Shown: positions 8,311 to 17,323, counted from the stretch's first letter. The stretch is DNA of 64,000 nt from Planctomycetota bacterium (GCA_016872725.1 VGZC01000013.1:43684-107683); one strand, 5' to 3'. The notes: generated from the sequence alone by a model not told the origin. Numbers and translations: made by a program.

Positions 8311-10872
8311 TCAGGCACCGTGTCCCAACGGTATGCCGACCTGCATTCCGACCGAATTGGTAAACTCGATCGGAACCGCCAGATGGCTGGCCCAGGCCTG
8401 CTGATACTGCTTCACCTGCCGGGCATCGAACGGCGCGAGGGCCGGCAGGGGCGAGCCCGGAGGCAGTCTCCACGCTGGCAAGACGGGGCCCCGTGCCGCC
8501 GCCGCAGCGCCGCCAGTCGCCTCCCCCGTGTTTTCCGCCGACGCGACCGTCGTGCCGCGTTCGTTCGGTTCGGTCCGCGCGATTCTGAATCCGTGGATCG
8601 CATGCCGACTCCCCGGCGGAGCGGACTGCCGCGAAGCACAGCGAACGAATCGGGAAAGGTTCAAGAACGAACCGCCCCGCAGGACGCGGCCTGAGCCGTC
8701 CGCGATCGCCGCGTTGTCCGCGAGGGTTTCGTTTGAGCGGCCGGCGATGTTCGTGCGGTATCCGTCGTGGCACCATTCCGCGACGTTCCCGTGCATGTCG
8801 AACAATCCCCAGCGGTTCGGCTTCAACATTCCGACGAGCTGCACGCGCAAGCCGCTGTTTTGCTTGAACCAGCCATAGTTCGGTAACCAATCCGTGCCGT
8901 GACCGAAGCTGAAAGCCGTATCCGTCGCCGCCCGGCAGGCATATTCCCATTCGACCTCCGTCGGCAGCCGATAACCGCGCCGCCGCTGGAAGCCTGGCGC
9001 CACCTTCATTCCGTCATCGAACTGGCCCGAATCGTTGGGCTGGTAGCACCATTGATTCTCGGGGATGCCTTCCTGGCGGCTCAGCCAGTTGCAGAATGCG
9101 GCCGCCGCGTACCAGCTGACGCCCGTTTGCGCTGCGGACTTGTCGGATTCATTCGATGGCGCGAACTGCGGGCGAAACGCCGGTTGATCCTGCAGGAATC
9201 GCTCGAACTGGCCCACGGTCACCTCATTGGCCGAAAGGGAAAACGGCGTCTCGACCCGAAGCCGTTGGACACTTTCGTCGTCCTGTCGTCCCTCTTCGGT
9301 GACCGGCGAGCCACATAGGCATTCCGCCGGACTGGGTAACACGACCATCGTCACGCCTTGTCCGTTGACGTACCATTGCCGCCCCTCGGGCCTGCCGGCG
9401 GCGGCTAACTCCGCATCGACGGCGTCCAACCGATCTCGTCGGCCCCATTGTCCTAGCAGCCAGCGAACCGAACCATGTACCTCGCGGTCCGGATCACCGC
9501 GGTAGAGATCCAGCAATCCGGGCACCAGCGCCTCGCGGCGCGGCGCGGGAAGCTGTTCGATCGAGAACTCGCCCAGAAGCTGAACGATTGCGGCTCGAAT
9601 GGCCGGATCCGATTCGGAACCCAGACGGTCGATCCAGGAATCGGGAGACGGTCCGAGGCGCGCGGCGAAGTGGATCAACCCGCTCCGCAAGTCGGGATCC
9701 GACCGGCCGCGCAGCGCGTCATTCCGTCGGTCCACATCGGTTGAGGGCGATTCCGACAGGGCGAGCATCACGGCCTCGCGGCCCGCCCACGATCGAACTT
9801 CCTGCTCGGCCGCGCGGGGCCGATACCAGGCCGACACGCCCCGCATGGCCTCGTCGACATCGGATGACGCGACGGACAGCGATAGGGGACGAAAACCCTG
9901 TTCGGCCAATCGCTGGCAAGCGCCGAGATGTTCCTCGGGCGTGCCCCCTTCCGCCATCGCCGTTTCCCAATCGTCACGTACGATCGATGCGAACGGAAAA
10001 CACCAGCGCCAGTGCAGTCGGTCCAGGCCGTCGTGAAAGTTCGGATGGCTGCGAATCGGGTCCAGGTCGGGATCGGAGTCGATGTTTCTGAAGTCGCGAA
10101 ATCCCGTGGCCAGTGATTGGTCCAGCAGCGTTACGGCCCGATCGGCATACTTCCGCGCCCGGTCGGGGTCCGTGCTTGCCACATGCCCAGCCAGCAGTGA
10201 GTACGCGCAGCTCGCGTTGTAGAGCAGGCCTTCGTCCGCGGATTCCAGGGCCGACTCCAGGTCGGCCAGGGCCGCGGATTCCTGCCCCAGGTAAGCCGTC
10301 GCCAGCGCCGTGTAGTACGCGACTGTGGCGATATCATTCGTCGATCGTTGCCGCAACGATTCGAGATCGGCCTGTGCCTCGGCGGATTTTCCCAGGCGGG
10401 CCAGCACCACGGCGCGCAGTCCGGCATCCTCCGCCACCGACCACAACCGGTCTGTTACGTCGCCCCGGGGAGCCGAAAGGACCGCCGCGTAATGGACCAA
10501 TTGAGCGGAGGAACAATTCAGCAGCCGGTCGATGAAGTCGGCAACGTCCTCCTGCAACCGATACCGCGCAAGGTCGATGCTCAATTGTCGCCGTGCGGTG
10601 TTGCCCTCGCGGTCTCGAATCGTTTCGAGCAGCGGCGCGGTCCATTCCCAGTGCTGCTCGATCGCCTGAATCGCACCAGGCAACTCTTCGGGCGGCGCCT
10701 CCAGCAGCATCCGCACTGCGCGCTCCGCCTGTTCCAACTGGCGCCGCGCCGCCACGCGCCGGGCGGTCTCGATCCCCGCACAGATGACGACTGCCAAGAC
10801 CAAGACGACCGATCCCGCGCGAAGCACGCGCTCCAGGGTTCGTGATTCCGGTTTCGACGTTCGAGCTTCCAT
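8311..10872 (-). CDS. Membrane-anchored protein with TPR-like region and FGE-sulfatase-like domain
   Basis: 853 residues. A single transmembrane segment near residues 20-38 (VVLVLAVVICAGIE) is followed by helical TPR/HEAT-like repeats to ~500 and then an FGE-sulfatase/SUMF1-like domain (VTVGQFERFL, GYRLPTEVEWEYACRA, WGLFDMHGNVAEWCHDG, GRVLRGGSF, HGFRIAR). The active-site cysteine pair of true sulfatase-activating enzymes is not there: the segment after GGSF reads LNLSRFVRCASRQ. It may therefore act as a C-type-lectin-like module or another member of the family and not as a maturase. The C-terminus begins a second unit and then stops, which suggests truncation. The start lies 4 bases after the kinase stop, so the two genes form an operon. 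This arrangement is common in planctomycetes. Confidence 0.8.
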   Translation of the reverse strand: MEARTSKPESRTLERVLRAGSVVLVLAVVICAGIETARRVAARRQLEQAERAVRMLLEAPPEELPGAIQAIEQHWEWTAPLLETIRDREGNTARRQLSIDLARYRLQEDVADFIDRLLNCSSAQLVHYAAVLSAPRGDVTDRLWSVAEDAGLRAVVLARLGKSAEAQADLESLRQRSTNDIATVAYYTALATAYLGQESAALADLESALESADEGLLYNASCAYSLLAGHVASTDPDRARKYADRAVTLLDQSLATGFRDFRNIDSDPDLDPIRSHPNFHDGLDRLHWRWCFPFASIVRDDWETAMAEGGTPEEHLGACQRLAEQGFRPLSLSVASSDVDEAMRGVSAWYRPRAAEQEVRSWAGREAVMLALSESPSTDVDRRNDALRGRSDPDLRSGLIHFAARLGPSPDSWIDRLGSESDPAIRAAIVQLLGEFSIEQLPAPRREALVPGLLDLYRGDPDREVHGSVRWLLGQWGRRDRLDAVDAELAAAGRPEGRQWYVNGQGVTMVVLPSPAECLCGSPVTEEGRQDDESVQRLRVETPFSLSANEVTVGQFERFLQDQPAFRPQFAPSNESDKSAAQTGVSWYAAAAFCNWLSRQEGIPENQWCYQPNDSGQFDDGMKVAPGFQRRRGYRLPTEVEWEYACRAATDTAFSFGHGTDWLPNYGWFKQNSGLRVQLVGMLKPNRWGLFDMHGNVAEWCHDGYRTNIAGRSNETLADNAAIADGSGRVLRGGSFLNLSRFVRCASRQSAPPGSRHAIHGFRIARTEPNERGTTVASAENTGEATGGAAAAARGPVLPAWRLPPGSPLPALAPFDARQVKQYQQAWASHLAVPIEFTNSVGMQVGIPLGHGA

Positions 10873-10875
10873 CCG

Positions 10876-12636
10876 TTACTCGTAAATCCGCACTCGCTGC
10901 GTTTGGAGGAACTCCGCCACCGACGACATGCCCATGCCGCCCGCCGAATCCTTGGTGAGGATGTTGCCAGGCGAGTGCCGTCGCGGCTCCAGCGCACCGA
11001 TTCGACATACAGCCCCGCTTGATGTCCCTCCATGGTCTTGAGCAATCGGCCTTCGCGATCCCAGAGACGCACCGTGCCATCGCTGTGACTCGACGCGAAT
11101 CCCGTTCCGTCGGGTCGCCAATGCAAACCGCCGGTCCGGCCGTAGCGATGCGCAGCGTTGATATTGAGGTACATCCGCGCCGGAAGACGCGAGCAGCTTG
11201 CCGTCGGGCGACCAGGCGATGTCCGTGACCGCCTGCTCATGCCCGGTCAGTGTGGCGCCCCGTGCGAAGTCCGCGTTCCAGAACCGAATGGACGCGGCGC
11301 CGCTCTCGATCGTGGCGATGAGCTGATTATTGGGATGCACGGCGATGGCCATGATGGCCTGGGAAGCGAGCGGGAAGATCCCCAGCAGTTTCAGATTGCC
11401 GACATCGTAGACCCAAAGCTGTCCTACGAGCGTTCCGTAATACAGGCGTGTCCCGTTGTGGCTCCACGCCATCGACGTTATCTGCGTGCGCGGCTGACGG
11501 GTCTCCAGTTGCCAGGTCGTCCCACCTGGCAAATTGGGCGGATAGGCGATCAGGCCTCGAATCGGCTGTTTCTTTTCGGGGTGAGGTTGCCAGTCCAGGG
11601 ACGACCAGGCGGCCGGCGTGCTTTCCGGCGACGGAAGCGTGGCGACATCGATCCTGATCTTCGCCGGATCAGGCGGCGGCACGACCCGTCCTTGCGCCAG
11701 GGCCACTGCGAACAGAAGAGCGCAGCCCGCAAGGCTCATCAGCGCTGCCGTCACCGCATGCCGCGCGCGGGCTTGGGCCCGGACGATCGACTGCGCCAGA
11801 CGGTCGAAGGCGGCGACCAGTTCGGCCATCGTCGCGAATCGATCGCCCGGCTTCTTGGCAAGCATGCGGCGATAAATGGCCTCCAATCCTCGGCGCAATC
11901 GCCGCGCGCCTTGCGCTTCCAACAAAGGAATAGGAGCCTCGCTGTGCGCCAGGAGCGTCTCCACGGCCGTTTCGCCGCGAAACGGCGGCACGCCATGGAT
12001 CAGGAAGTACAGCGTGCAGCCCAGGCTGTAAATATCGGCGCGGCCGTCCACCGATTTGCTGTCGAACGCCTGCTCCGGCGCCATGAAATCCACGGTTCCC
12101 AGCACCGCGCCGGACTGAGTCAGTTCCGTCAACGTGCTGGCTTCCACGGAAGTGGACTGCGCCATCCGGGCGATTCCAAAATCAAGCACGCGAACGCGGC
12201 CATCCGGTCCGACCACAAGATTCGACGGTTTGACATCGCGATGCACCACGCCCCGCTCGTGCGCGTGCCCCAGCCCCAACGCCGCTTGACGGACCATTTC
12301 AACGGCCGCTTCCGCTGGCAGCGTCCCGTCGCGCTCGACCCGGTCCTGAAGGTTCACACCCTCGGCGTATTCCATGACCAGCACGGGACCCTGCGGTGTG
12401 TCTTCGATGGCGAACGTCCGCACGATGTTGACGTGTTCGAGTTCGCTCGCGGCCCGCAACTCCCGCCGCAACCGGCCAAGCGTCTGCGGATCATTTCGCA
12501 GGGCCGCCGGCAAGGTCTTGATCGCCACGATCTCGCCGGTTGTCTGACGCCGCGCCCGATAGACCGCCCCCATGCCGCCGCGACCGAGGCAGTCGAGCAG
12601 GGTGAAATCGCCCAGTTGGTCAATTGGTGACGACAC
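10876..12636 (-). CDS. Serine/threonine protein kinase with WD40 tail (tail disrupted)
   Basis: Eukaryote-like kinase of about 586 residues. Motifs: GRGGMGAVYRA, VAIKTL (ATP-binding Lys), VVHRDVKPSN (catalytic loop), LDFGIA and GTVDFMAPEQ. A transmembrane helix follows near residue 300, then WD40-like repeats (LTGHEQAVTDIAWSPDGKLL). GTG at 12636 is preferred over the ATG at 12684 because AAGGAG lies 7 bases upstream of it and the LRR gene ends at 12641. After about 11180 the WD40 pattern leaves this frame and continues in another (GGLHWRPDGTGFASSHSDGT, VRLWD), so the last ~95 residues are out of register. This is probably a frameshift or small deletion in the sensor part. The kinase domain itself looks active. 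Confidence 0.85.
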   Translation of the reverse strand: MSSPIDQLGDFTLLDCLGRGGMGAVYRARRQTTGEIVAIKTLPAALRNDPQTLGRLRRELRAASELEHVNIVRTFAIEDTPQGPVLVMEYAEGVNLQDRVERDGTLPAEAAVEMVRQAALGLGHAHERGVVHRDVKPSNLVVGPDGRVRVLDFGIARMAQSTSVEASTLTELTQSGAVLGTVDFMAPEQAFDSKSVDGRADIYSLGCTLYFLIHGVPPFRGETAVETLLAHSEAPIPLLEAQGARRLRRGLEAIYRRMLAKKPGDRFATMAELVAAFDRLAQSIVRAQARARHAVTAALMSLAGCALLFAVALAQGRVVPPPDPAKIRIDVATLPSPESTPAAWSSLDWQPHPEKKQPIRGLIAYPPNLPGGTTWQLETRQPRTQITSMAWSHNGTRLYYGTLVGQLWVYDVGNLKLLGIFPLASQAIMAIAVHPNNQLIATIESGAASIRFWNADFARGATLTGHEQAVTDIAWSPDGKLLASSGADVPQYQRCASLRPDRRFALATRRNGIRVESQRWHGASLGSRRPIAQDHGGTSSGAVCRIGALEPRRHSPGNILTKDSAGGMGMSSVAEFLQTQRVRIYE

Positions 12637-12640
12637 GTGT

Positions 12641-13312
12641 TCACTCCTTGACCCGTGGTTCGGCAACCTTCGGCGAAGCACCATCGGCCAGTGGCGGCGT
12701 GACTTGGACCTTGCACTTGGGCAGTGCTTGCGTCAGACGCTGGACGCCAGCGGAGTCGATATCGGTGTCGTGCAGCTCAAGTTGCTCGAGCCGCGTCAGA
12801 CGGGCGAGCGCGGCCAGATGCTCGGGGCTGAGTTTCGTGCGGTAGATCGTGAGGCTGCGCAGCTTGTCGAGCGATTGCAGCGAAGCCAGGCCGGTCCCGG
12901 TCGCAGCTGCGTTGAGATCGAAAAGGGAAAGGCTATCGATCTGACTCAGGCGCCCGATTTCCGCGAGATGCGAGTCGCTCGCGCCTCCGATTCCCAGGAA
13001 TCGCAGCGCCGGGAAACCGGCCAGCTTGCTGAAGTGCTCGGCCGGTACGTAATCGTGATAGGCACCCAGCCAGAGGTGCGTGAGCTTCGGCAGCGCGGCC
13101 AACTCCTCGAGCCGCGAACCGGAGAATCCCTTGATGCCCAGATTGAGCGTCTCGACGTTCACAAGCACCTTGAGCGTGACCACGGCGGCAACCGGCCATC
13201 GTGTCCACCTCGCCGCCCGGAAAACAATCGGCCGACGGGGGCGCTCAGCGGTTCGGTGCTGTCCGCGTTTTCGGAGAATCAGAGCGGCACCCAAGGGCCT
13301 GGCGGCGACCAT
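12641..13312 (-). CDS. Leucine-rich-repeat protein (N-terminus probably lost)
   Basis: Residues ~50-205 are a series of LRRs (LEELAALPKLTHLWLG, FPALRFLGIGG, LDKLRSLTIYRTKL, LTRLEQLELHDTDI), ending with the usual planctomycete cap (LTQALPKCKVQ). The first ~45 residues are Arg-rich and show no repeat pattern. They overlap the 3' tail of the AbiEii remnant, so the original 5' end was probably replaced and the true start is unclear. The stop lies 4 bases before the kinase GTG, which suggests translational coupling in a kinase operon. Confidence 0.65.
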   Translation of the reverse strand: MVAARPLGAALILRKRGQHRTAERPRRPIVFRAARWTRWPVAAVVTLKVLVNVETLNLGIKGFSGSRLEELAALPKLTHLWLGAYHDYVPAEHFSKLAGFPALRFLGIGGASDSHLAEIGRLSQIDSLSLFDLNAAATGTGLASLQSLDKLRSLTIYRTKLSPEHLAALARLTRLEQLELHDTDIDSAGVQRLTQALPKCKVQVTPPLADGASPKVAEPRVKE

Positions 13313-13990
13313 CGTGGGGGAAAATGACGGTTGTCGCGGGCCGCCTCGGAAGGCGGAAGCAAGAAGCCGCGGATGTCAGCAATTGCCCCGGAGAAGTCCA
13401 CAGCTGGAGCCGCCAGCTTGGGTTTCCGGAGAAATGCACTCCACTGGACGGTCCTTTGTGGATGGCTGCTGAACGATTCGGAAAACGCGACGGGTGGAAG
13501 GTCGAGGGGTGTTTTTCGACGCGAGAACGTCTTGACGATCGCTGTTGCAAGAGTGACGCCAGAGAACTCGTACTGGCGAGAAAGGAGTAGTATGTCGAAG
13601 AAGTCCTTCATCCGGCTATTCAACTGACCAAGTTTCACCATGACCTCGAATTTCTCGGCGATGACGGTTTCACGAGGGTATCCGTAGAGGCGCGGGCGGG
13701 AGAAGTCGAGGATTGTGGGATAATCCGATTGACTCTGCCGAATTGTTCATACGGGCAAGGAAATCGATGTCCTTGGTCGGACGGCTCGCCGGGGCGTGCC
13801 ACGCGACGAACATGAGTGCGCCCTTGAGTATGAAGTTCTCGACATGGGGCGATTCGGAGAGGCGGTAGAGAAACCGTTCCATCGCGAAATACTGGAGTAC
13901 CTCCTGAAACGGCCGGCCGGTTTTCTTGGCATTGTTCTGGAGGCGGTGGCGAACCGAGGCGGCAAGATCTGAAATGCGGTGTTTCTTCAT
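13279..13990 (-). pseudogene. abiEii: AbiEii-type nucleotidyltransferase toxin with internal deletion
   Basis: The 5' part (13990 to about 13735) reads MKKHRISDLAASVRHRLQNN, FILKGALMFVAWHA and RPTKDIDFLAR, the nucleotidyltransferase start of AbiEii. The 3' part, in another frame, reads DYPTILDFSRPRLYGYPRET, VIAEKF, LNSRMKDFFDILLLSR and TPLDLPPVAF, the C-terminal half. Roughly 80 residues expected between them are absent and the junction shifts the frame. The ATG overlaps the stop of the antitoxin gene (ATGA), the normal AbiE arrangement. The toxin is almost certainly dead. Confidence 0.82.
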
Positions 13991-14607
13991 AGCACCGCCT
14001 CCAAGTAGGGACGAATCACATTGGCGACGCGGCAGACCTTGGCGAAGTTGATCAGCGCGTCAATCTTCACCCGCCGTCGCTCCTTGTAGAACCGGAGGGC
14101 TTCCAAGGCCGTATCGAGGCCGAGCTTGTTGCGGTACTTGAAGCAATCGACTAGTGTTTTCTCGGGGCTGTAGATTCGTACGCGGTTTCTGTCGAGTTGG
14201 TGGACCTCGATGCCCGCTTCAAATGCCTTGCGCGTGAACCAGAACGTGCGAACAGGGGGATGCTCGATTCGCGGCGGCTCGGCGCCGCGAGGGAGTGCAA
14301 GCTGAATCTCATGGGGAACCTGCGTGGTGAGTTCGTGAAAGGCCAGCGCGGAAATGAGGCACACGACGCCTTGCGGGACGCGAAGGGCCACCGTCACCAG
14401 ATCAGGATTGGAAAGGGGTGGCGCATCCGCGAAACGGTAAAGGCCGCGGCTTAGCTGCTCAAGGACGCCAGCATCTCGCAGCTCGTAAAGCGTCCGCGGA
14501 TGTATCCCAGCTTCGAGGGCTTGGCCTGTGCGCAGCACCCCTCCGTGCTCACGAAGGAGCCTGGCGATTTCCCCGGGGAGGCGGGGCTGGGGGCGCTTCC
14601 TGATCAT
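13987..14607 (-). CDS. abiEi: AbiEi-type antitoxin (type IV toxin-antitoxin)
   Basis: 206 residues with an N-terminal winged helix (EIARLLREHGGVLRTGQALE, then GIHPRTLYELRDAGVL) and the C-terminal antitoxin domain (YSPEKTLVDCFKYRNKLGLD). In the AbiE system this protein represses its own promoter and counteracts the nucleotidyltransferase toxin without direct binding. The gene is intact, while its partner is deleted internally. An imperfect inverted repeat sits directly in front of the ATG, as expected for autoregulation. Confidence 0.9.
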   Translation of the reverse strand: MIRKRPQPRLPGEIARLLREHGGVLRTGQALEAGIHPRTLYELRDAGVLEQLSRGLYRFADAPPLSNPDLVTVALRVPQGVVCLISALAFHELTTQVPHEIQLALPRGAEPPRIEHPPVRTFWFTRKAFEAGIEVHQLDRNRVRIYSPEKTLVDCFKYRNKLGLDTALEALRFYKERRRVKIDALINFAKVCRVANVIRPYLEAVL

Positions 14608-14653
14608 GGATAATTACACCAGCAATTTTAATGTTGTGCTGGTAATTTTATCC
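14608..14653 (-). promoter_or_regulatory. Candidate AbiEi operator
   Basis: Two 17-base arms (14608-14624 and 14637-14653) form an imperfect inverted repeat around a 12-base AT-rich centre, directly upstream of the abiEi ATG. Each arm contains CCAGCA and GGATAA in matching places. AbiEi proteins are known to bind inverted repeats at their own promoter; binding here is inference. Confidence 0.55.
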
Positions 14654-14742
14654 AGGTCCGTAAGCGACGGTCAACCGCAGATCAACACCTACGCGGGGTA
14701 GCCGGGCAGTCGGAAAATGATGCGACAGGAAAACGCCATCCT

Positions 14743-15008
14743 GAAAAGGCCAAGGCGACCCACCGGAAGATGCGGGCGAAAGACCGGCCGCTTGAGAACG
14801 ACTTCGTTTCGGACGAAGCGTTCGACCAATTGCTGCATGCTTGGTTTGGCAACCTGGCCCGCGTGCTCCAGCCCGGTCGCGCTTTCTACATCTGGGCGGG
14901 TATGCCAACTGCGCCAACTACCCGCCCGTGCTGAAGGTGACTGGGCTTTACTTCTCGCAGGCGATCATCTGGGTCAAAGAGCACCCCGTTCTCACGCGGA
15001 AGGACAGG
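14743..15008 (+). pseudogene. DNA methylase, 5' fragment
   Basis: Reads as the middle of a phage/plasmid-type site-specific DNA methyltransferase. One frame gives DRPLENDFVSDEAFDQLLHA and WFGNLARVLQPGRAFYIW. After a one-base loss near 14902 another frame gives GYANCANYPPVLK, FSQAIIWVKEHPVLTRKD. The coding sense then breaks off and resumes 3.6 kb away at 18591 (FMGNHEWCFYGWREG). The N-terminal part with the catalytic DPPY motif and the C-terminus are missing. Confidence 0.75.
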
Positions 15009-15025
15009 ATGGGTAGCCGTGTGGA
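15009..15025 (+). repeat. Left 17-bp inverted repeat of the insert
   Basis: ATGGGTAGCCGTGTGGA, the exact reverse complement of 18569-18585. Coding similarity to the methylase ends just outside it. Confidence 0.75.
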
Positions 15026-15089
15026 GAAGATAGAGTTCACGTGGGAACGGGGAAAGGTGCATTGCCCCAAAAGCTAAAGCGAAACTACA

Positions 15090-15449
15090 TCAATCCTCTC
15101 CGTTGCGCGGCCAGCGTACCAACCACTTGTCGATACACGGGCAATTGGAACCGCAAAGCATTGGGCAGGGCGAATCAGGCAACCAATCTTCCCACTGCTC
15201 CAGTCCACATTGCGGGCAAACCCAATGCAACTTGATGCGTGGGGGCCCCGGCTCTCCCGCGTTCCAGTCAACCAGTTCGCCTGTGATGACACCAACCAGT
15301 TCGTCACGCTGGGTTACCGTGATGCCCTCTGAGTCCGGCCCGATCTCGAGGTTCCTGTAAAGACTTTCACGATCGACATCAAAGCCAAGGGGACGCCGGC
15401 CGCACGCAGCACTAAGAACTGTGATAGTGGTCGTTGAAATAGCCGTCAT
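15090..15449 (-). CDS. Small Cys-rich protein downstream of Rhs tip; possible immunity protein
   Basis: Not recognised. Up to 119 residues, of which the first ~15 may not be translated: the same bases read KYDGYFNDHYHSS then stop in another frame, so the true start may be further in. The centre (ITVTQRDELVGVITGELVDW) looks like a compact fold. The C-terminal third has a zinc-site-like cluster of eight Cys (CPQCG...CPMLCGSNCPC). It follows the Rhs tip gene by 9 bases on the same strand. That is where immunity genes of Rhs toxins usually lie, and this is the only ground for the immunity suggestion. Confidence 0.5.
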   Translation of the reverse strand: MTAISTTTITVLSAACGRRPLGFDVDRESLYRNLEIGPDSEGITVTQRDELVGVITGELVDWNAGEPGPPRIKLHWVCPQCGLEQWEDWLPDSPCPMLCGSNCPCIDKWLVRWPRNGED

Positions 15450-15458
15450 ACTTGGTGT

Positions 15459-16244
15459 TTATCTGGCTACTGCTTCCTGTTCTCGGCGCAACCGTCGTTG
15501 ATATGCTTCCTCCAGCCACCTCTGATGCTCTTCAGACAGCGTGCCCTCCAGGGAATCCGACAGCTCCAGCAATTCTTCGTCAGTCAAGCCAAGCGCCTCC
15601 AGATCAATATCTTGGCGAATAGGACGTGGAATTTCGGCGGCTTGGCACGTATTTTCAAGCGAAAACCACGTCATGATGGTTGCGAAAGCCATACCTAGGC
15701 CAAATCGACCCGCGTTGCCGGCAGCACGTCCAAGCCCCAGCCGACCTCCTGTTTTCGCTGGGTCGGCAAGGCGCGTGATTACCCATGTACCTCCAATCCG
15801 CTGAGCATTCTTCGTCATCTCGGTAATCAACTTGGGCATGATTTTCTTGAGCGTTGACTGGGCTACGCCAGGCAACACCTTCTTGGCGTGTGTCTCGACG
15901 ACATTGCATGTGAGTTCACCGGTTGTGGGATTGAGCACCCATTTCGCGATTGCGAGTTCAGCACCTTTCTTCGTAAGAATCTTGATCTCGCCTGTATTTC
16001 GATTGGGGAGCCACTCGATGAAGAACTTGATCCCCTTAATTCCTGTTTCCACAGTTTTCTGACCATCGAGTCCAGTTGGATCGATCATGTTGGTCGGTGA
16101 ATTGCCAACGTACCGGTAGACATTGGCGTCACCGGCCTCGAAGCCCAACGGATCGTCAGCGCGATCGAAGAGCGACGAGAACTGGACAACTCGATTTCGG
16201 GGACGATATTTCGGAAAGCGGTTTACTGGGGCGGTAGTAGTCAT
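15459..16244 (-). CDS. Orphan Rhs C-terminal tip protein
   Basis: 261 residues. Residues ~28-58 are the end of an Rhs core (DPLGFEAGDANVYRYVGNSP then DPTGL), the conserved junction after which variable toxin tips begin. The ~200-residue tip has a short hydrophobic stretch (GMAFATIMTWFSL) and an acidic, helical C-terminus (LEALGLTDEELLELSDSLEG). No nuclease or other toxin motif is recognisable. The large repeat body of a normal Rhs protein is absent, so this is a displaced tip. Its ATG overlaps the stop of the transglutaminase-like gene (ATGA), so it is translationally coupled to it. Confidence 0.7.
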   Translation of the reverse strand: MTTTAPVNRFPKYRPRNRVVQFSSLFDRADDPLGFEAGDANVYRYVGNSPTNMIDPTGLDGQKTVETGIKGIKFFIEWLPNRNTGEIKILTKKGAELAIAKWVLNPTTGELTCNVVETHAKKVLPGVAQSTLKKIMPKLITEMTKNAQRIGGTWVITRLADPAKTGGRLGLGRAAGNAGRFGLGMAFATIMTWFSLENTCQAAEIPRPIRQDIDLEALGLTDEELLELSDSLEGTLSEEHQRWLEEAYQRRLRREQEAVAR

Positions 16245-17278
16245 TGTCTGACCTCCAATATGTTGAACAGGTCGCCGATGGCTTGAGGCGACGGCTTGTG
16301 ATTTTCACTCGCCGACCGTTCGTCGAAACGGCGGAAGCGGATTTCGTCCAAGCACGCCGCGTAAGTATTCGGATGGCCCGCCTCGTGCGGCTCGAAGAGC
16401 TCAGCGCCGCGCATGCTGGAAACGACCATCTGGTTCTTGTACAGCACGCGGTTCGCGGGAAAGAGTTGGCGCGCCAGGAGCCAATCCGTTTCCGACTCAA
16501 GAATCTTAGCGTCGTCGCCTTCGTGCTTTCCGACGTCTTGGATATGGCGACCACGCAGGCCGACGAAGGAACCGAGCACTTCATGCGGGCGGAGCGCCCG
16601 CAAATCGGAACCGCATTCGATGGCGATTGGCGGAAGCCTTCTCGTCTCGATCAGGTACTCGTCGGGATCAGACTTGAATCCGCCGTACCCTGACTGTGTC
16701 GCTTCGATGTTGTAGATCGCCTCGCCGTCATCGAAACGCAGGATGTAATGAGAATTGACGCATGCGAGCGAGACTGGCCAACCCAAACGCCACCCGAAAG
16801 CGACTTGCAGCGCAGCCATGTTGCCGCACGTGCCTTCACGGGTGTCGAGTACGCCGTTGAGAAACAGGTCAGAGGGGTTGGTATAGACGATGCCCTTTGC
16901 TTCTCGCTGGTCGCGGTTGTACTGGATGCCAACCTCCAGTTCGAGGTACTGGCAAACCATGCCCAACCGGAAGTAACGGATGTCGCTGGCGAAATCCTGC
17001 GGCGACTCGTGAAAGTACGGTTCCCACTGCGGGAGGCAGCGTTGGCTGAAGTCCGCCACCCATCCGTTCACGATCTCTTGGTAACGGCGAATGTTGAGGT
17101 CGGCCAGCGAGGGGATGCCCTTGGCGACGATCAGGTTCATCGCCAGCGGGTCGACCGCAGCTAGCTCCTCAGGCGGCATGGCAACGAGTTGGCCGAGGGT
17201 TAGCGAGGAATAATCGCGGTGCCAGTCGATGCTGGAAGGGACCATCACCGGACACGCTAAACCCCGAGTAGGCTTCAT
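16241..17278 (-). CDS. Transglutaminase-like protein (SirB1/papain-like fold)
   Basis: 345 residues, soluble, no signal peptide. The core GTCGNMAALQVAFGWRLGWP, followed by VNSHYILRFDDGEAIYNIE, gives the Cys-His-Asp arrangement of transglutaminase-like cysteine proteases/acyltransferases. An upstream helical region (WHRDYSSLTLGQLVAMPPEE) resembles SirB1-type N-termini. The ATG at 17278 has GAGG 7 bases upstream and a good promoter-like sequence at 17324-17352. It is the first gene of a three-gene run with the Rhs tip and Cys-rich protein. It could modify or process the tip protein, but this is speculation. Confidence 0.72.
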   Translation of the reverse strand: MKPTRGLACPVMVPSSIDWHRDYSSLTLGQLVAMPPEELAAVDPLAMNLIVAKGIPSLADLNIRRYQEIVNGWVADFSQRCLPQWEPYFHESPQDFASDIRYFRLGMVCQYLELEVGIQYNRDQREAKGIVYTNPSDLFLNGVLDTREGTCGNMAALQVAFGWRLGWPVSLACVNSHYILRFDDGEAIYNIEATQSGYGGFKSDPDEYLIETRRLPPIAIECGSDLRALRPHEVLGSFVGLRGRHIQDVGKHEGDDAKILESETDWLLARQLFPANRVLYKNQMVVSSMRGAELFEPHEAGHPNTYAACLDEIRFRRFDERSASENHKPSPQAIGDLFNILEVRQ

Positions 17279-17323
17279 GTTCCAACCTCGGCAAAAAGAA
17301 TCGATCCCTCAGTAGTCGGAGGA

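Noticed and set aside
8311..10872. Functional sulfatase-activating (formylglycine-generating) enzyme
   Set aside because: The catalytic Cys pair after GGSF is missing, so only the fold is claimed.
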